Shown: positions 44,930 to 56,142 of the stretch, in pieces
Layout: every line of letters starts with the position of its first letter
Position numbering within the stretch: the stretch's first letter is position 1
Assembly: GCA_037127255.1 (NCBI GenBank)
Contig: JBANSL010000009.1
Coordinates: 29,606,475 to 29,670,474, forward strand
Direction of reading: 5' to 3'
Length of the DNA: 64,000 nt
Source of the DNA: Persicaria tinctoria
Lineage: Eukaryota; Streptophyta; Magnoliopsida; Caryophyllales; Polygonaceae
The notes under the pieces: model-generated
What the model was told of the DNA's origin: nothing
The model's input: the letters and a program-made list of their open reading frames with translations, nothing else
Databases searched by the model: none
Program-made: the position numbers and the translations under genes

Positions 44930-47900
44930 TCATATATAACTTATGCTGCATATGTCTATTGTCTGTTTGTGCATACAAGATATTAATATGTCAAGCATGA
45001 TTAGTGCATGAGATGATAAGTTTTAGCCTGTCCCGTGTGCATGTAAAGTTGATTATGTGAAATGTTACGGATGCATAGGACGCTATTCCTTTTAATAGGT
45101 ACATGATAGTGTGGAGTGATATGATTGAGATATTTTGTGATTGCCATGTGCACCTGTAACCTTATAGAATATCCTAAGGGCATTGTTGTAACTCTCGGGT
45201 TCGTGTCTTGTCTTGAGTCTCGTCATCTCTAGTCCTGGTTTGTGTCTGAATTTTTAAAAAAGTCGTTTTGTTCTCCCTTCCCCTCCCCTATCTCCGTGAC
45301 TTCTAACCCCTCGCGACCCCCTTGATGGACGTCGACATAGAAGAGAAAACGAGTGATCGAATGGCACCAGAGTGGTTCAACGGAAGTGTGGTGGGACCAT
45401 GGACCCTAGGATCGATGTCACCAAAGGAAGGACGTCTTTCGAAGATGGCGGTTGCAGACGTAATTCTCCTAGATGACTCAAGGAATGACGTTCTTCATCC
45501 GAATGGTGATCTCTCCTATGCGAATTGGAATCGATGTCGTGCGATAGGCTTGGAACAAACTAGATTGATGTGTGATGACTGATAAGTTGAGCTGGAAGTG
45601 AATGATTGCCTGACTGACTTGTGTTTGTGATGATGTGCCTTTATGCTTAAGTGTATTAACTTGCTAGTAAATCGGTTAGGGGTTATATAGGTGGTGGTGT
45701 TTTCCTCTTGAGCTTGAGTCATGAGATTCTTCGGTGAGACAGGTCGGAAAGTAGCAGGTGGATTGAGGTCTTCGGATTGGGTCAGTGGTTATGTGAGATG
45801 GGGTGCAGGAAAGATGCGTCAGCAAGAGTAGAGCCGAATGAGTTGGGATTTGTCGGAGATAGTAGTCAGCGAGTATAGTTGAGCTTCGAAGTAGGTCTTA
45901 GGTGAGGGGTGGAATTAGTATGGTGAGATTCCGAGGGAAAGGTCTTCATTAGAGGTAGAGTAAGGCGATAACGTGTACGGTAGTGTAGTTCTAGAGGTGG
46001 ATAGGTGAGCTAGGAGTTGATCGGGGGATTCTTGAGGGAAGGTGTGGTGTCCAGGTAGTCTAGGAGCGGATCGTGGGCGGTTTTGAGGATGATTAGTTAA
46101 GGGATGTCTAAGGAATTGTAGGAATTGGGACTAGGTTGTATGTGCGGTGATTGGGAGCGGCCTTGGTAAGGGATTGAGGTTGAGGAATCGCTAAGGAAGT
46201 GTAGTATGAGGTTGCTTGAGAAATTATCAATCTTGGATATCAGGTTGTTCATGTCAAGACTATACGTGTGATGAGTATTTGGGGGATTGTTTGGATAGAA
46301 TTGGTAGTGGTTCGAGAATTCATGAGTGAAAGATTTCTAGATGCGTTGTTGGAAGATTTTAGCATAGGGAAGAAATCGAAACTAATGCGTGGAAATTGTT
46401 ATCAAGGTATTTGAGGAGGTAGAGGGAATATTCGAGGAAAGGCTGGTAGCTAGGCGGGAATGTCGTTGAGGTTGGTAGTAAGACTGTGGGCTTGAGGTTG
46501 AGATAGGGAGATTCCGAGCATGGATTTGGGAACTAGGCAAAGAGGGAGGTATTGGGAACGTTAGAGGATGAAAGATTTTAGGAGGTTGGCAAAATGGCGA
46601 TACTTGAGAAACTCGAAGGAGGATTGTTTAGGGAGTTACGGAAATGATGATCGGTAAAAGAGGGCTTTGGACGGTAATGTGTCATGGTTAAGAAGTAGGA
46701 GCTTGAGGCAATTTATGAATATGAAGAGATGAGAAACTAGAGTAGGATAATTTGAGGATTTCAAATGGTTAAGGTTTAGTAAGATTTGGAATTAGGAAAT
46801 TTGGGAATATGCTGAAACGGGGATCCAGAATAGGTCAGTCGAGGAATCATGGATGTTCAGGTTTCGTGAGAATTGAAATGGGACAAGTAGGTAGAATTTG
46901 TGGTTAGTCTTTGAGGATAGGCGCTGGTGATGAGGGTCTTGGTGATTCGTGGTTGGAAGTAGCACTAGATATGTTTCAAGGTTAGAGTTGATCGGGAGCG
47001 ACAGGTGTGAGATGGCCAGTATGAGTTGGGTTCTTAGAGGTGGATAGTTAGTGAGAGTGATTAGTTGTGTGGGGAGTATGATCAGGTTAGCAAGGTGAAC
47101 TGAGATGTCTATTTGGGAGTTGATGGTCAGGCGGAGTCTTGAGAGCCTAGGAAGAGTCAGCGAGATTGTTGGGAAGCGTATATCGATCGTGAGAGCGGTT
47201 CGGTTGAGGACTTGGGACTTCTCTTAGAAGGTAAAGATGGGACTGGTAGAGGACCTCTAGGACGAGGGTGTGCTTTATAGAGAATCTTGGTAGCCAGTCG
47301 AGTTGTTAATCTTGTCGGAATAAGGGAATTGTGCGATTGGGAACTCTGAGATACGGTTTTTGGTGGGCAAGTAGGATTTGAGGTCAGGATGGCGAAGTAT
47401 GTTGGTTCTTAGATGGCTTGATGGCATAAGAGTTGGGATGCTTAGTAGTCGCCTTGGGAATTTTGTTTGATTGCCGATAGATGTGAGGCTAGAGAGTTGT
47501 ATGTGGACAAGATACAATGGTGTATAGAATTAGTACTGGATCAGGCTGGTAGACCTAAGTGAAGTTGATCTTGATGCGAGAGATGATGAGTAGTGGCCGT
47601 GACTTGTCATGATTGGTAGTTATGGGCAATGTTGATTCTCTGATGTATGGCCTTAGACAATAGTGAGATATTAGTACTAACATAGTTAGTCCTTGACCTT
47701 ATGAAATGTTGGTGTGCGGAGGTACTTGATGCCTCTGATGAGATGATGCTTGGTAGTTAGTATAAGTATGATGTGACTATCTGATTTATATGATGTGCAA
47801 CCTCTGTGATATGACGTGATGAATCTTAGTATATATGATACTATGATAGGTATGTTATGATATGTGATCTACTAAGGTTGAGACTTGATGTGTTTGTGTG

Positions 47901-48791
47901 TTGCCCTTTCAAAAATGATATTTCTACTTGACGCATTCTTATTGTTGATACTTAGAACATGAAACGCTAATGTTGAGTGATGATGCTTCAATACACTGGT
48001 GTGCGACAATGTTGGTAATGGCTATTCATGTTACGGTTTTGGCGTGGCCAATTTCGGTGGTTGGTTGGTTATGATGTGGCATGTCTTGGGTATATCGATT
48101 CTGATAATGGCTAGAGATTCGTAGATTGGAATTGCTTTGAGATTGGAATCTAGGAAGAGAATATGGGATTAGCCCTTAGAGGTGGATGATTCCACCTCTT
48201 GAGTTCTGAACTTTCTTGACTAACTTGGGATGCGAAAGGTGTTGGAAAAGTTTGGAACGACTAACTCGGATTTTGGAAGGCTTTGGAATGGTTTTGAAGT
48301 CGAGAGGTTTTGCTTGTTTTTGAAAAGTTTAGAACGGTTTTAAAAAAGTACTAACTTGGATTTAGGAAGACCGAATACGATCGAGAATTTACGCGATTTT
48401 GAGGCCAACCTTTTTCAATTATGGAATCCTCTTTGAAACTTTTCAAACCCGGGCGACTCTATGATACTTCACGAAGTGGATACAAGCATTTTATGAGGGC
48501 GCTTGTAGGGTGCTTGCTAAGACGTAGTGACGATATTGTAGAACTTTTAGAGTTGTGGTACTTCCGAAAAGTCGAAGCAATGATGTGATAGGGGCGCTTA
48601 TCGCATACTTGTCAAGGCCAATTGGAGATGTTACGACCGTGACTAGGATGTTGTGAGAATCCCGGAAGACGCAACCGGGATGATTACAAGATCCTTGGAC
48701 ATGGTCCTTGGAATCATCAAATTCAAACTTCATCCCCTACTTTGTTTTGGTTTTAGTCTCGGGGACGAGACTTGTTTTTAGAGGTGGATGA
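44930..48791 (+). other. Internal region of the tRNA-Met-primed element, no gene
   Basis: Strikingly G-rich on the plus strand (many GGAG, TTGAGG and GGTTAG words) from 45700 to 48200, with stop codons throughout. One 86-codon frame at 45322 has no recognised motif. This is what a polymerase region looks like after replacement or long decay. Confidence 0.55.
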
Positions 48792-50317
48792 TGTAAAGGC
48801 TCGGATTTTATTTAAATCCTAATTTTCGGACAAAAAAAAAATTAAAAATGAATTTAAATTGAATTTAATTCGGATATTTCAAGCAAAACTCGTCCTAAAT
48901 TTAATTAATCGAACTCGAAATTCTTAAAGCAAATCCCGGCCCAATTTTTAACTTTAACGATTGAATCCGTCTTTCTCCTCGGGATTCGAAAATTCTTTCC
49001 GTCTCACATCACCAATTCTTACCTAGATCTCTACAATTGACCCAACTCATCTCCTCCCCATTTGGGTTAAATCTTATCCTCTCATTCCTTCTCTCTCTTC
49101 TCGATTTCCCTCCTATTGGGAAAACAAACAACAAACCATCTGTAACTTTGACCAAAGGAAAATGATGAAATCTGAATCATACCTCCCCTCTTTCGTTTTT
49201 ATGCCACTGACCCAACCGTCCCTTATGAAAGAATCCCCTTTCACGTTCAAACCCAGGAGAAACAACCCCACTTCTTCTTCACTTTCATCCCAAGCATCCA
49301 CAACTCCTCTTCCTCTTCCTCCCACTGAGAGAAGCACCTAGGAGGTTCTTCGCCACTTCCCCGACGTCCTCAGGCAGCCGGACGAACCCAGGAGCTCTCC
49401 GGACACCGCCGGCGCCGACCGCCGTTGAGCCTCTTCCCCTGTTCGCGTGAAAAGGGACTCGGTATGCACTTCATCCTTTGCTTTACGACCTAAAAGCTCC
49501 TAAAGGATCCGGATTTATAACCTCTTCTTCCGCCTAAGCCAAGCTCACCCCATTTACGTCTCCGACGAAGCCGAATCGAGCTCCGGCGAACCTCCGGCGA
49601 GTCGAATCAAAGCCGACGATTTCGGATTCCCTCGGTGAGCCTTCCCTCTCCTTCCTTGGGTCTGAAACCTTGCAAAGTCTCGCCTTTTTGACATCTCCCT
49701 TCGTTCTACTCCGAGAATCGCAGCCTCAAGCCTCCAACAATCCCAGATCGCACCCCAACGAGGTGTTCCGGCGAGTCGACGCCCCTTGGTGAGCTTCGAC
49801 CCTCTCTTCTTCTTTCTCGTGTGTCTTTTCCGATTCCTTGCATATCCGTAGTGGTTAGTGAAGAACAAGAGGGGTTGTGGGTAAGAGCGAGAGGTTACCG
49901 GCGAGCTCGAGTTTCCGGCGAGTTGTGGGTGCGAGCGGAGTGAGCGGGACTAGGATAGAGAGGAGCGAGCGAGAGAGGGTGAGCCAGGAGTTGAGGAATC
50001 CAAAGGGCGTGTGTGCGAGAGCGAGAACCGAGAGCAGGAGGGCGGCGTTTCCGGTTTCTAGCAGCCGCCGGTGGTGTTCTTTCAAACAGAGGAAGCCACA
50101 TGTGGAAGAAGAAGATGTGGGCCTCGCGTCCACCTCAGTCCCCACGTCATCATGGGCCCCAGCTTCTTTCTTCACTCTTCTGTTGGGATTTAATTTGAAG
50201 GGAGAAATGAAATGAGAGGTTGGGCTGGGCTTTTGGGGCCGGATCCGGTTTTTCTTAAATGAACTTGAGCCTTTATCTTCCTTGGGCCTAATTTTGTTGG
50301 GGGTTATGATATAAAGA
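48792..50317 (+). repeat. Truncated 3' LTR of the tRNA-Met-primed element
   Basis: Aligns to 38031-39553 with scattered substitutions and small indels, then stops abruptly after GATATAAA. The last ~1.46 kb of the LTR and its target duplication are missing. Confidence 0.85.
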
Positions 50318-50707
50318 GATTTCGTAAAAAAAAAATTATTGAAAAAACAGTAAAATTGTTATTTTTAATAATTTTTTTGTAATTAAATAGTTTAGAGTAA
50401 TAAAAAAAAAATAGAAGAGAAACAAAAAATATTAAGAGAAACTAAGAAGAATTAATGATAGAGTAAAATAAATAAAAAGTGAAAGAAGTGGGATTTGAAC
50501 CAACCACCTTTTGATTCTCCTTAACTTCTCCCTTCCTTCCCTTACCACTTGAGCTAGATAGCACTTTTGTTTCAAATATCATTTAAATGTATTATATTAC
50601 CTTAAAAATACTAAATATATGCAAAAACAAAATATTTTTTTTTGTATTTTTTTCCGAGCCATGGGGGTGCTCGAGCACCCCCGAGCACCCCCTCAGCTCC
50701 GCCACTG
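50318..50707 (-). mobile_element. tRNA-related (SINE-like) fragment with CAGTGGCGGAGC end
   Basis: On the minus strand it starts CAGTGGCGGAGCTGAGGG, then has a GC hairpin (GGGGGTGCTCGAGCACCCCC). Further in come TAGCTCAAGTGGTA, like a tRNA A box (at about 50549), and GGTTGGTTCAAATCCCAC, like a B box (at about 50490). An A/T-rich tail follows. This arrangement suggests a tRNA-derived SINE or an element containing one. Exact limits and class are uncertain. MULE sequence resumes at 50708. Confidence 0.5.
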
Positions 50708-51485
50708 ATTAGCAATAGAAAAAAAACTAGGAATTACATCCACGTTGCATTCACGATGGTTTCATGAACAAAAAATATTGATATTTGTCAGTTCGACAAG
50801 TAATATTGAAATATTAAATTACCTCTATTGATGTTACATTCATGACGAATACATCTATTCACTAGTGTTTTGGCCTGTGGTACGCACGGGTCTAAATTTT
50901 TTATATATAAATTATATATAAAATAATAATTTAATGTTATAATTATTAAAGATTTATCTCTAGGGAAAAATATTTTTTTATAAATATATTGAGATTATTT
51001 ATGATGAACTTTAACTGGTAAATTGTTATCAAATGTATAGTTTTTCGTGCTTCATACTAATATTTATATTTAACACCACAAACATTATACAACTAACCTT
51101 TTTCTTGCTTCTATTTACTCAAATTAATATGATATATTATGATTTCTAATATTAATTTTAAAATGATGAAATTAAATAAATGAGTAATGTTAATCTAAAC
51201 AGGATATTTCTAACTGATGAGAAAGCATTTAGTGAATGACTTTATTGGGCAAAAAAATCTCTTTTATAAGTTCCTTCTTAAAATTTAATATATTGATTTT
51301 TTAATTAAAAAATGAGGTTTATGTCAATTTATATGATTATTATGATTTCTAATTAAAACAATATGATTTTTTAATTATTAAAAAATACCTTAAATAATTA
51401 TATGTTACATCTAGGTTTGCATACTAGGGAGCAGATGATCCTAACTCAAGGTATATAGTTTAGTATTAGAAATAAAACATTGAAA
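50708..51485 (+). other. MULE interior, no gene
   Basis: The first ~350 bp match 2957-3290 of the first MULE, so this resumes the sequence broken at 38030. The rest is AT-rich without ORFs. Confidence 0.6.
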
Positions 51486-51489
51486 ACAT

Positions 51490-51524
<35 letters not shown>

Positions 51525-51699
51525 GATAGATCATATGAGAACAACTCTTATTGTGTATAATGAGAACAAATCTCATCCATTGATTTAGGGAAATTGGATG
51601 GATGAGATTAATCAATAATATTAATTAATTAAAAAAGAAAAAAAAGAAAACACAAAAACACCCTCTATATAGGCGCGTATTACCCACATCCAAACCCTA

Positions 51700-52445
51700 C
51701 CACACCCTTTTCTACAAAGAGGAAAGAGAAAGAGGAGGAGGTGCGAGGCGACGGCCGGCGAAACCAAAACCGACCAAGACTGGGAGACTGGGACTCCGCC
51801 GCTCTAAGGCGGATTCCGACCACCACCCACCACTAGCCACCTACACCATCGAAGCAAGCATCGCCGACGATTTGTTGCTCTTGAAGGAGCGAGAAACCAT
51901 CGATACCATCGCCGCCCAGGATCTGAAGGAGATGGCCGCCGAAGTCGTCGAGGAAGGATGAGGAGCTCTCTCCGACTTCCCTTCCGCCGCTGACGATGGA
52001 GATCTTGCTCAGGGAGGCCGGATCTGGGCGAGGTGGCGATCGACGGTGGTTGGAAGCGGCCGGATCTAGAGAGCCCTGCTTAGGGAGGCCGGATCTGGGC
52101 GAGGTGGTGATCGGCGGTGGTCGGAAGCGGCCGGATCTGGAGAGCAAAGGAGTGGCGGCAGGGGTTGCGAGGAGAGGAAGGAGAGGATGAGGGCTGCGGT
52201 GGGGGTTCATGGGTGCACCGGTGGGTGGATCTGGGCAGGACGTCGCCGGCGATGGCGCTGCAGGTGGTGGCGGCGGCTGGGTCTGGGTGTTGATCCAGGA
52301 TCTCCGGCATCTCCACGCCCACTATCTCGCCTCCAACGCCTCCCCCATCTCCACGCCCACTCGCTCGCCTCCAACGCCGACCTCGCCCTCCAATTGAACT
52401 CCCATTGCAAGATCAGAGATCAAAGATGCGGTGCTGAGTTCTAAA
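51700..52445. other. GC-rich gene-like segment within element A
   Basis: Several overlapping open frames on both strands, with imperfect internal duplications (GGAGGCCGGATCTGGGCGAGG at 52013 and 52085, one base apart from a 21-mer match). No protein family is recognised. It is probably captured leader or first-exon sequence. Confidence 0.35.
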
Positions 52446-52710
52446 GATTGTTGTTTGCTTGGTCGATTTGGGTAAGTTTGTTGATTTTGGCGAACGATTT
52501 TGGGGATTTTTGTTGTTTGTAGAATTTTTAGGGTTGAACTTTGGGTATTCGTTTGATAATCGGATTATTGGATGATTTTTAGCGGATGATTTTTGCGAAA
52601 TTGAGTGGCATGAGTGTTCGATCAGAGTTATTCGGGGGAAAAGCCGAATTATTCATTTGTATGGATCGATTTTGTGCTTAATGAGATGAGTTTTTTTTAT
52701 TATGAATGAA

Positions 52711-53032
52711 AAATGCATCGATACCATCGAATAATTATGTGATACTATCGAATAATCTTGCAATATCATCGAATATTTTTTAAAGGCTACCAAAAAAAAT
52801 CCAGATGACATCGCATAATCTGTCGATACGAGCGAATAATTATTCATATACCACCGAATAATCATTAATCATTAAAAAACGAGTGAATAATCAACCATTT
52901 GTAAAGGTCAACAAAAGAAAAATCCAGATACCATCGCATAATCCGTCGATACCTTTGCATAATTTGTCCATACAATCGAATAATCTACATATACCATCGA
53001 ATAATCCAGATATACCATCGAATAATTCCAAG
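52711..53032 (+). repeat. CCATCGAATAATC minisatellite in element A
   Basis: About a dozen imperfect units of ATACCATCGAATAATC at 18-24 bp spacing, in two runs separated by an AAA-rich stretch. Matches the array at 53955-54260. Confidence 0.75.
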
Positions 53033-53229
53033 AGAGTGCATCACACACGCTCCCAATTCAGCAAGTGGGCTAGAAAAAAACGTGGGTCCCACAATTTTCT
53101 CAATTAAAAAAAAACAAAATTGCATATTAATCTCAACCATTCATTTCACCAAATCAATGGCCTACAAGTGTTCTCATTTTACTCAATAAGGGGTGTATAC
53201 CCATGAACCACCCTCTATATATATATAAA

Positions 53230-54684
53230 GGTTGGTTCGGGGGTATACATGCCTTATCGTGTATTATGTGAACAAATCTAGATCGTTGAAGGAGGATAAA
53301 TCAAGGGCTGAGATTATTTGTGTTTTGGTAATTAATTTAATATGAAAAAAGAAATATGGTAGAAAAAGCACGTTGTAGTGAGCATGCAATCAAACCCACT
53401 TCTAATTTACTTTCTTTTATTGGAAAAAAAAAATTATATTCATTCTAAATTAATCAAAACCTAAAATTTCAAGGATCAAGCGAAGATCTACAATTGCAGA
53501 GCACTATGTACGCCTCTGAAAGACAAGATCTATCGATTGAACCCCTTCCGTCGGCGAGTCCGCACTAGTCGAATCGGTTGAAGACGCCTGGTGGCCGCCC
53601 CAATCTCTGCTTCTCCCTCCTATCTTTCCGACGAAGAGGCTCTTTCCGGCGACGAGTCTCTACTTCTCCCACCTAATCTTCTTTGATTTCCTCTCTCTCG
53701 CTCTCACCGCCCCTATTCAATCGTTTGTGCTTCATTGTCGACATCCCAATTGCGGTGTGTATTATTGTTGTCAACTATTCATTTATTCTGTGAAGATTTG
53801 TATGAAATTGTATGTGAATAGACGTCGAATTTGTGTGGTTCTATCTAATTTCAAAGGTATTCGCAGGAAAAGCCGAATTATTCATATGTATGGACCAATT
53901 TCGTGAGATGGGTTTTTTTTATGTTAGAATCTATTAACAACGTAAAGTCGGTCGTAGCACTGAATAATCCATTGATATAGTCGAATAATCTAGTGATACC
54001 ATCGAATAATCCACCGATACCATCGAATAATCGACTAACCTTCAAATAATATGGTATATGCTCTAATACCACCCAATAAAATGCATCAAAATCATTGAAT
54101 AATTAAGCGATACCATTGAATAATCATGAAATACCATCGAATAGATTATTTGATACAATCAAATTATCTATTTATATCATCGAATAATCAATCAATATCA
54201 TCGAATAATTTATCGATACCTTCAAATAATCTAACAATACCTTTGAATAATCTATTTTTTGGGGAAATTCACAATAATAATATGGAGCATTAATTAGAAC
54301 CAAATCATAATCTATTTTTTAGGAAAATTTTGATTACATAATATTTGAAAAGTTTACAACTATAAATTTATTAGGGTTTATAAGAGTATAAAAAAAAATA
54401 AAGATAATATAATATAAATAAATAACAATACTCCGTATTTATTAGGTTGGCCCAACATACAATCCCCAAATCCAATTCTAGCGTGAAAGTAAACGCTGCT
54501 ATAAAAGAGTAACCTACTACACGCGCTCGATCTTGCACGTAAGCAACATAACGAGTGGTGCCCGCCTTTTTTTTTTATTTAAAATAAAAGTGAAAATTAC
54601 ATATTAATCTCAATCATTCATATCATTCAATCAACGGTTAAGATGTGTTCACATGATACATGTTAAGGCTTGAATACATATGAT

Positions 54685-54690
<6 letters not shown>
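53230..54690 (+). mobile_element. (TA)n-bounded inverted-repeat element B
   Basis: Same family as element A and next to it. The left end GGTTGGTTCGGGGGTATACA, with GCCTTATCGTGTATTATGTG, matches the inverted right end GCCTTAACATGTATCATGTG; CGTTGA and TGAGATTA words follow on both sides. TATATA tracts lie outside. The interior has a short gene-like segment (53470-53760) and the CCATCGAATAATC minisatellite. Confidence 0.7.
53955..54260 (+). repeat. CCATCGAATAATC minisatellite in element B
   Basis: About 14 units of the same ATACCATCGAATAATC motif as in element A, more diverged, in the same orientation. Confidence 0.75.

Positions 54691-54769
<79 letters not shown>
54691..54769. repeat. (TA)n microsatellite
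   Basis: About 79 bp of pure TA at the right edge of element B; yields an artificial Tyr-Ile reading frame. Confidence 0.95.
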
Positions 54770-54771
<2 letters not shown>

Positions 54772-55080
54772 CCGGGTAACACCCTAGCTCCGCCCATGTG
54801 CTTGATTATTTTAAACTGCTCAATACAGAACCGTCAAAAGATCTTCATCACTGGAAAAGTGGATAAAAACAAAGAAAATAGTTTCACATCGTGAAAGAAA
54901 GTGATCAATTTTCAACTGTCATATACAAGTTGTACCAAGGATATCACCATATAAGCATTAAAAGTATACGGAAAAAAATTACTCAAGATCATCACTTCTA
55001 AAAAGCTCATGTTTGATTGGACATATGCCGGTTTAACATCAGGCAGACCTATGACCCTCGTTATTAACCGCTTGGCTTGA
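54770..55080. other. MULE interior, no gene
   Basis: Unremarkable AT-rich sequence between the TA tract and the right inverted arm. Confidence 0.5.
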
Positions 55081-55389
55081 CGGACTCGCCATTAATCCTT
55101 AGGTTGAGGATAAGTGGGAAGTGGGCACTTGAAACAATTACTGTAAGATAAACTATTAAAATATGCATTAATTTGTTTCATCTCTGCTTAAGAAGAACTA
55201 ATTTACTATTTAATTTGGATAAAGTTATAATATTTATTTAGTCATTTAGAGTTGCAATCAGAAGTGGAGAAAACAACATTTTCTAAACTGATTTAGTCAT
55301 TTAGTCTGTCTCATTATTAGATGCATATGTTGCATTATAACAATATCCATCACACATATACACAATTTAATGAATTTATGCCATACGTG

Positions 55390-55720
55390 TCAAGGCTATT
55401 TTATAGCCTCAACAAAAGTAGTCGAGCTCCCTCACTAACCTCAACAACAGAAGCCGAGCTCCCTCTCTAACCTCAACAACAGAAGTCGAGCTCCCTCCTT
55501 AACCTCAACAACAGAAGCCGAGGTTATTTATCTAGCTCGACTTATGTCAATGAGGATTTAGATAAGATCTTCAAAGGGGTCATTATATACCTCCTAAAAC
55601 ATAGACGAGGCTCCTTCATAACCTCGTGTGTATGGGTAGAGGTTACGTATTCACCTCACCAAAATTTGCCGAGCTTATTGATGCACCTCATTCTTATCTG
55701 CCGAGCTCCTTCCTTCGACG
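55390..55720 (-). repeat. MULE minisatellite, right arm (inverted)
   Basis: Three near-perfect 32-bp units of ACCTCAACAACAGAAGCCGAG, the exact inverse of those near 2214-2312, followed by looser units. Confidence 0.85.
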
Positions 55721-56142
55721 GTTTTTTCGATCGAAAACCAAAAATCGCCTTTCGAATATCACTTAACGCTAACGATATACCAATCCGGGTGTCGATCAAT
55801 TGATATTTTGATTCATTTCATCGATTTTAAGCTTTTTTCAATCAAAACAATCCGTTCGTCAGATTTAGGTTTCGATTCGAAAAATAGAGTTTTGGGTCTT
55901 TTTGCAATGTGTTCGGAAAAAATGAAAAGGACTTGTGGTAGTTTAGGTGAAATTATTTGTTCAATAGCCATTCCGACATCTTGTCTCTAGCCTCACTCAT
56001 AGAAAAATCGTTTATTTATTTATAAACTGTTTGAAATTTAAAAAAATCTTGTAAAACAAATTGAAAAAACATTTGTCAAATTCAAAAACCTTCGATCAAA
56101 ATAAAAGGATGGAGCGCGCTCCTCATGGTTGACTCTTTCCCT

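Larger units (their letters stand above)
38031..50317 (+). mobile_element. Non-autonomous LTR retroelement (tRNA-Met primed, Gypsy/Tekay-like)
   Basis: Direct repeats starting TG(C/T)AAAGGCTCGG lie at 38031 and 48792 and stay closely similar for 1.52 kb. The first is a full LTR ending GGGCCGTTACA at 41013. TGGTATCAGAGC, the initiator tRNA-Met primer site, starts at 41018, and a purine tract GAGGTGGATGA lies directly before the second LTR. The interior (~5.5 kb without the nested solo LTR) has no gag, protease or polymerase. The second LTR is cut at 50317. The long LTRs and termini suggest a chromovirus-type derivative. Confidence 0.85.
51524..53215 (+). mobile_element. (TA)n-bounded inverted-repeat element A
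   Basis: Flanked by TATATA tracts. The ends align in inverse over ~100 bp: left CTTATTGTGTATAATGAGAAC with CCATTGATTT and TGAGATTAAT, right (inverted) CTTATTGAGTAAAATGAGAAC with the same two words. The interior holds GC-rich gene-like sequence (51700-52440), possibly a captured leader, and a CCATCGAATAATC minisatellite. No transposase. The superfamily is not decided. Confidence 0.7.
37008..55997 (+). mobile_element. Non-autonomous MULE with ~1-kb inverted ends, heavily nested
   Basis: The left end CATAAGGGCTTTAGGCAAG and the inverted right end AGTGAGGCTAGAGACAAG begin inverted arms that align for about 0.9 kb (37008-38030 against 55997-55080). A perfect 10-bp duplication, CATAGAAAAA, flanks both sides (36998-37007, 55998-56007), within the 9-11 bp size of MULE target sites. 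Both arms carry the ~32-bp GAGCTCGGC minisatellite. The element was later filled by an LTR retroelement (38031-50317) with its own solo-LTR insertion, a tRNA-related fragment, and two (TA)n-bounded elements. No transposase remains. Confidence 0.85.

Noticed and set aside
45322..45582. 86-codon ORF inside the LTR element interior
   Set aside because: No Gag motif, no zinc knuckle, no homologous frame elsewhere; not enough support.
54670..54894. Tyr-Ile repeat ORF
   Set aside because: Reading of the (TA)n tract.
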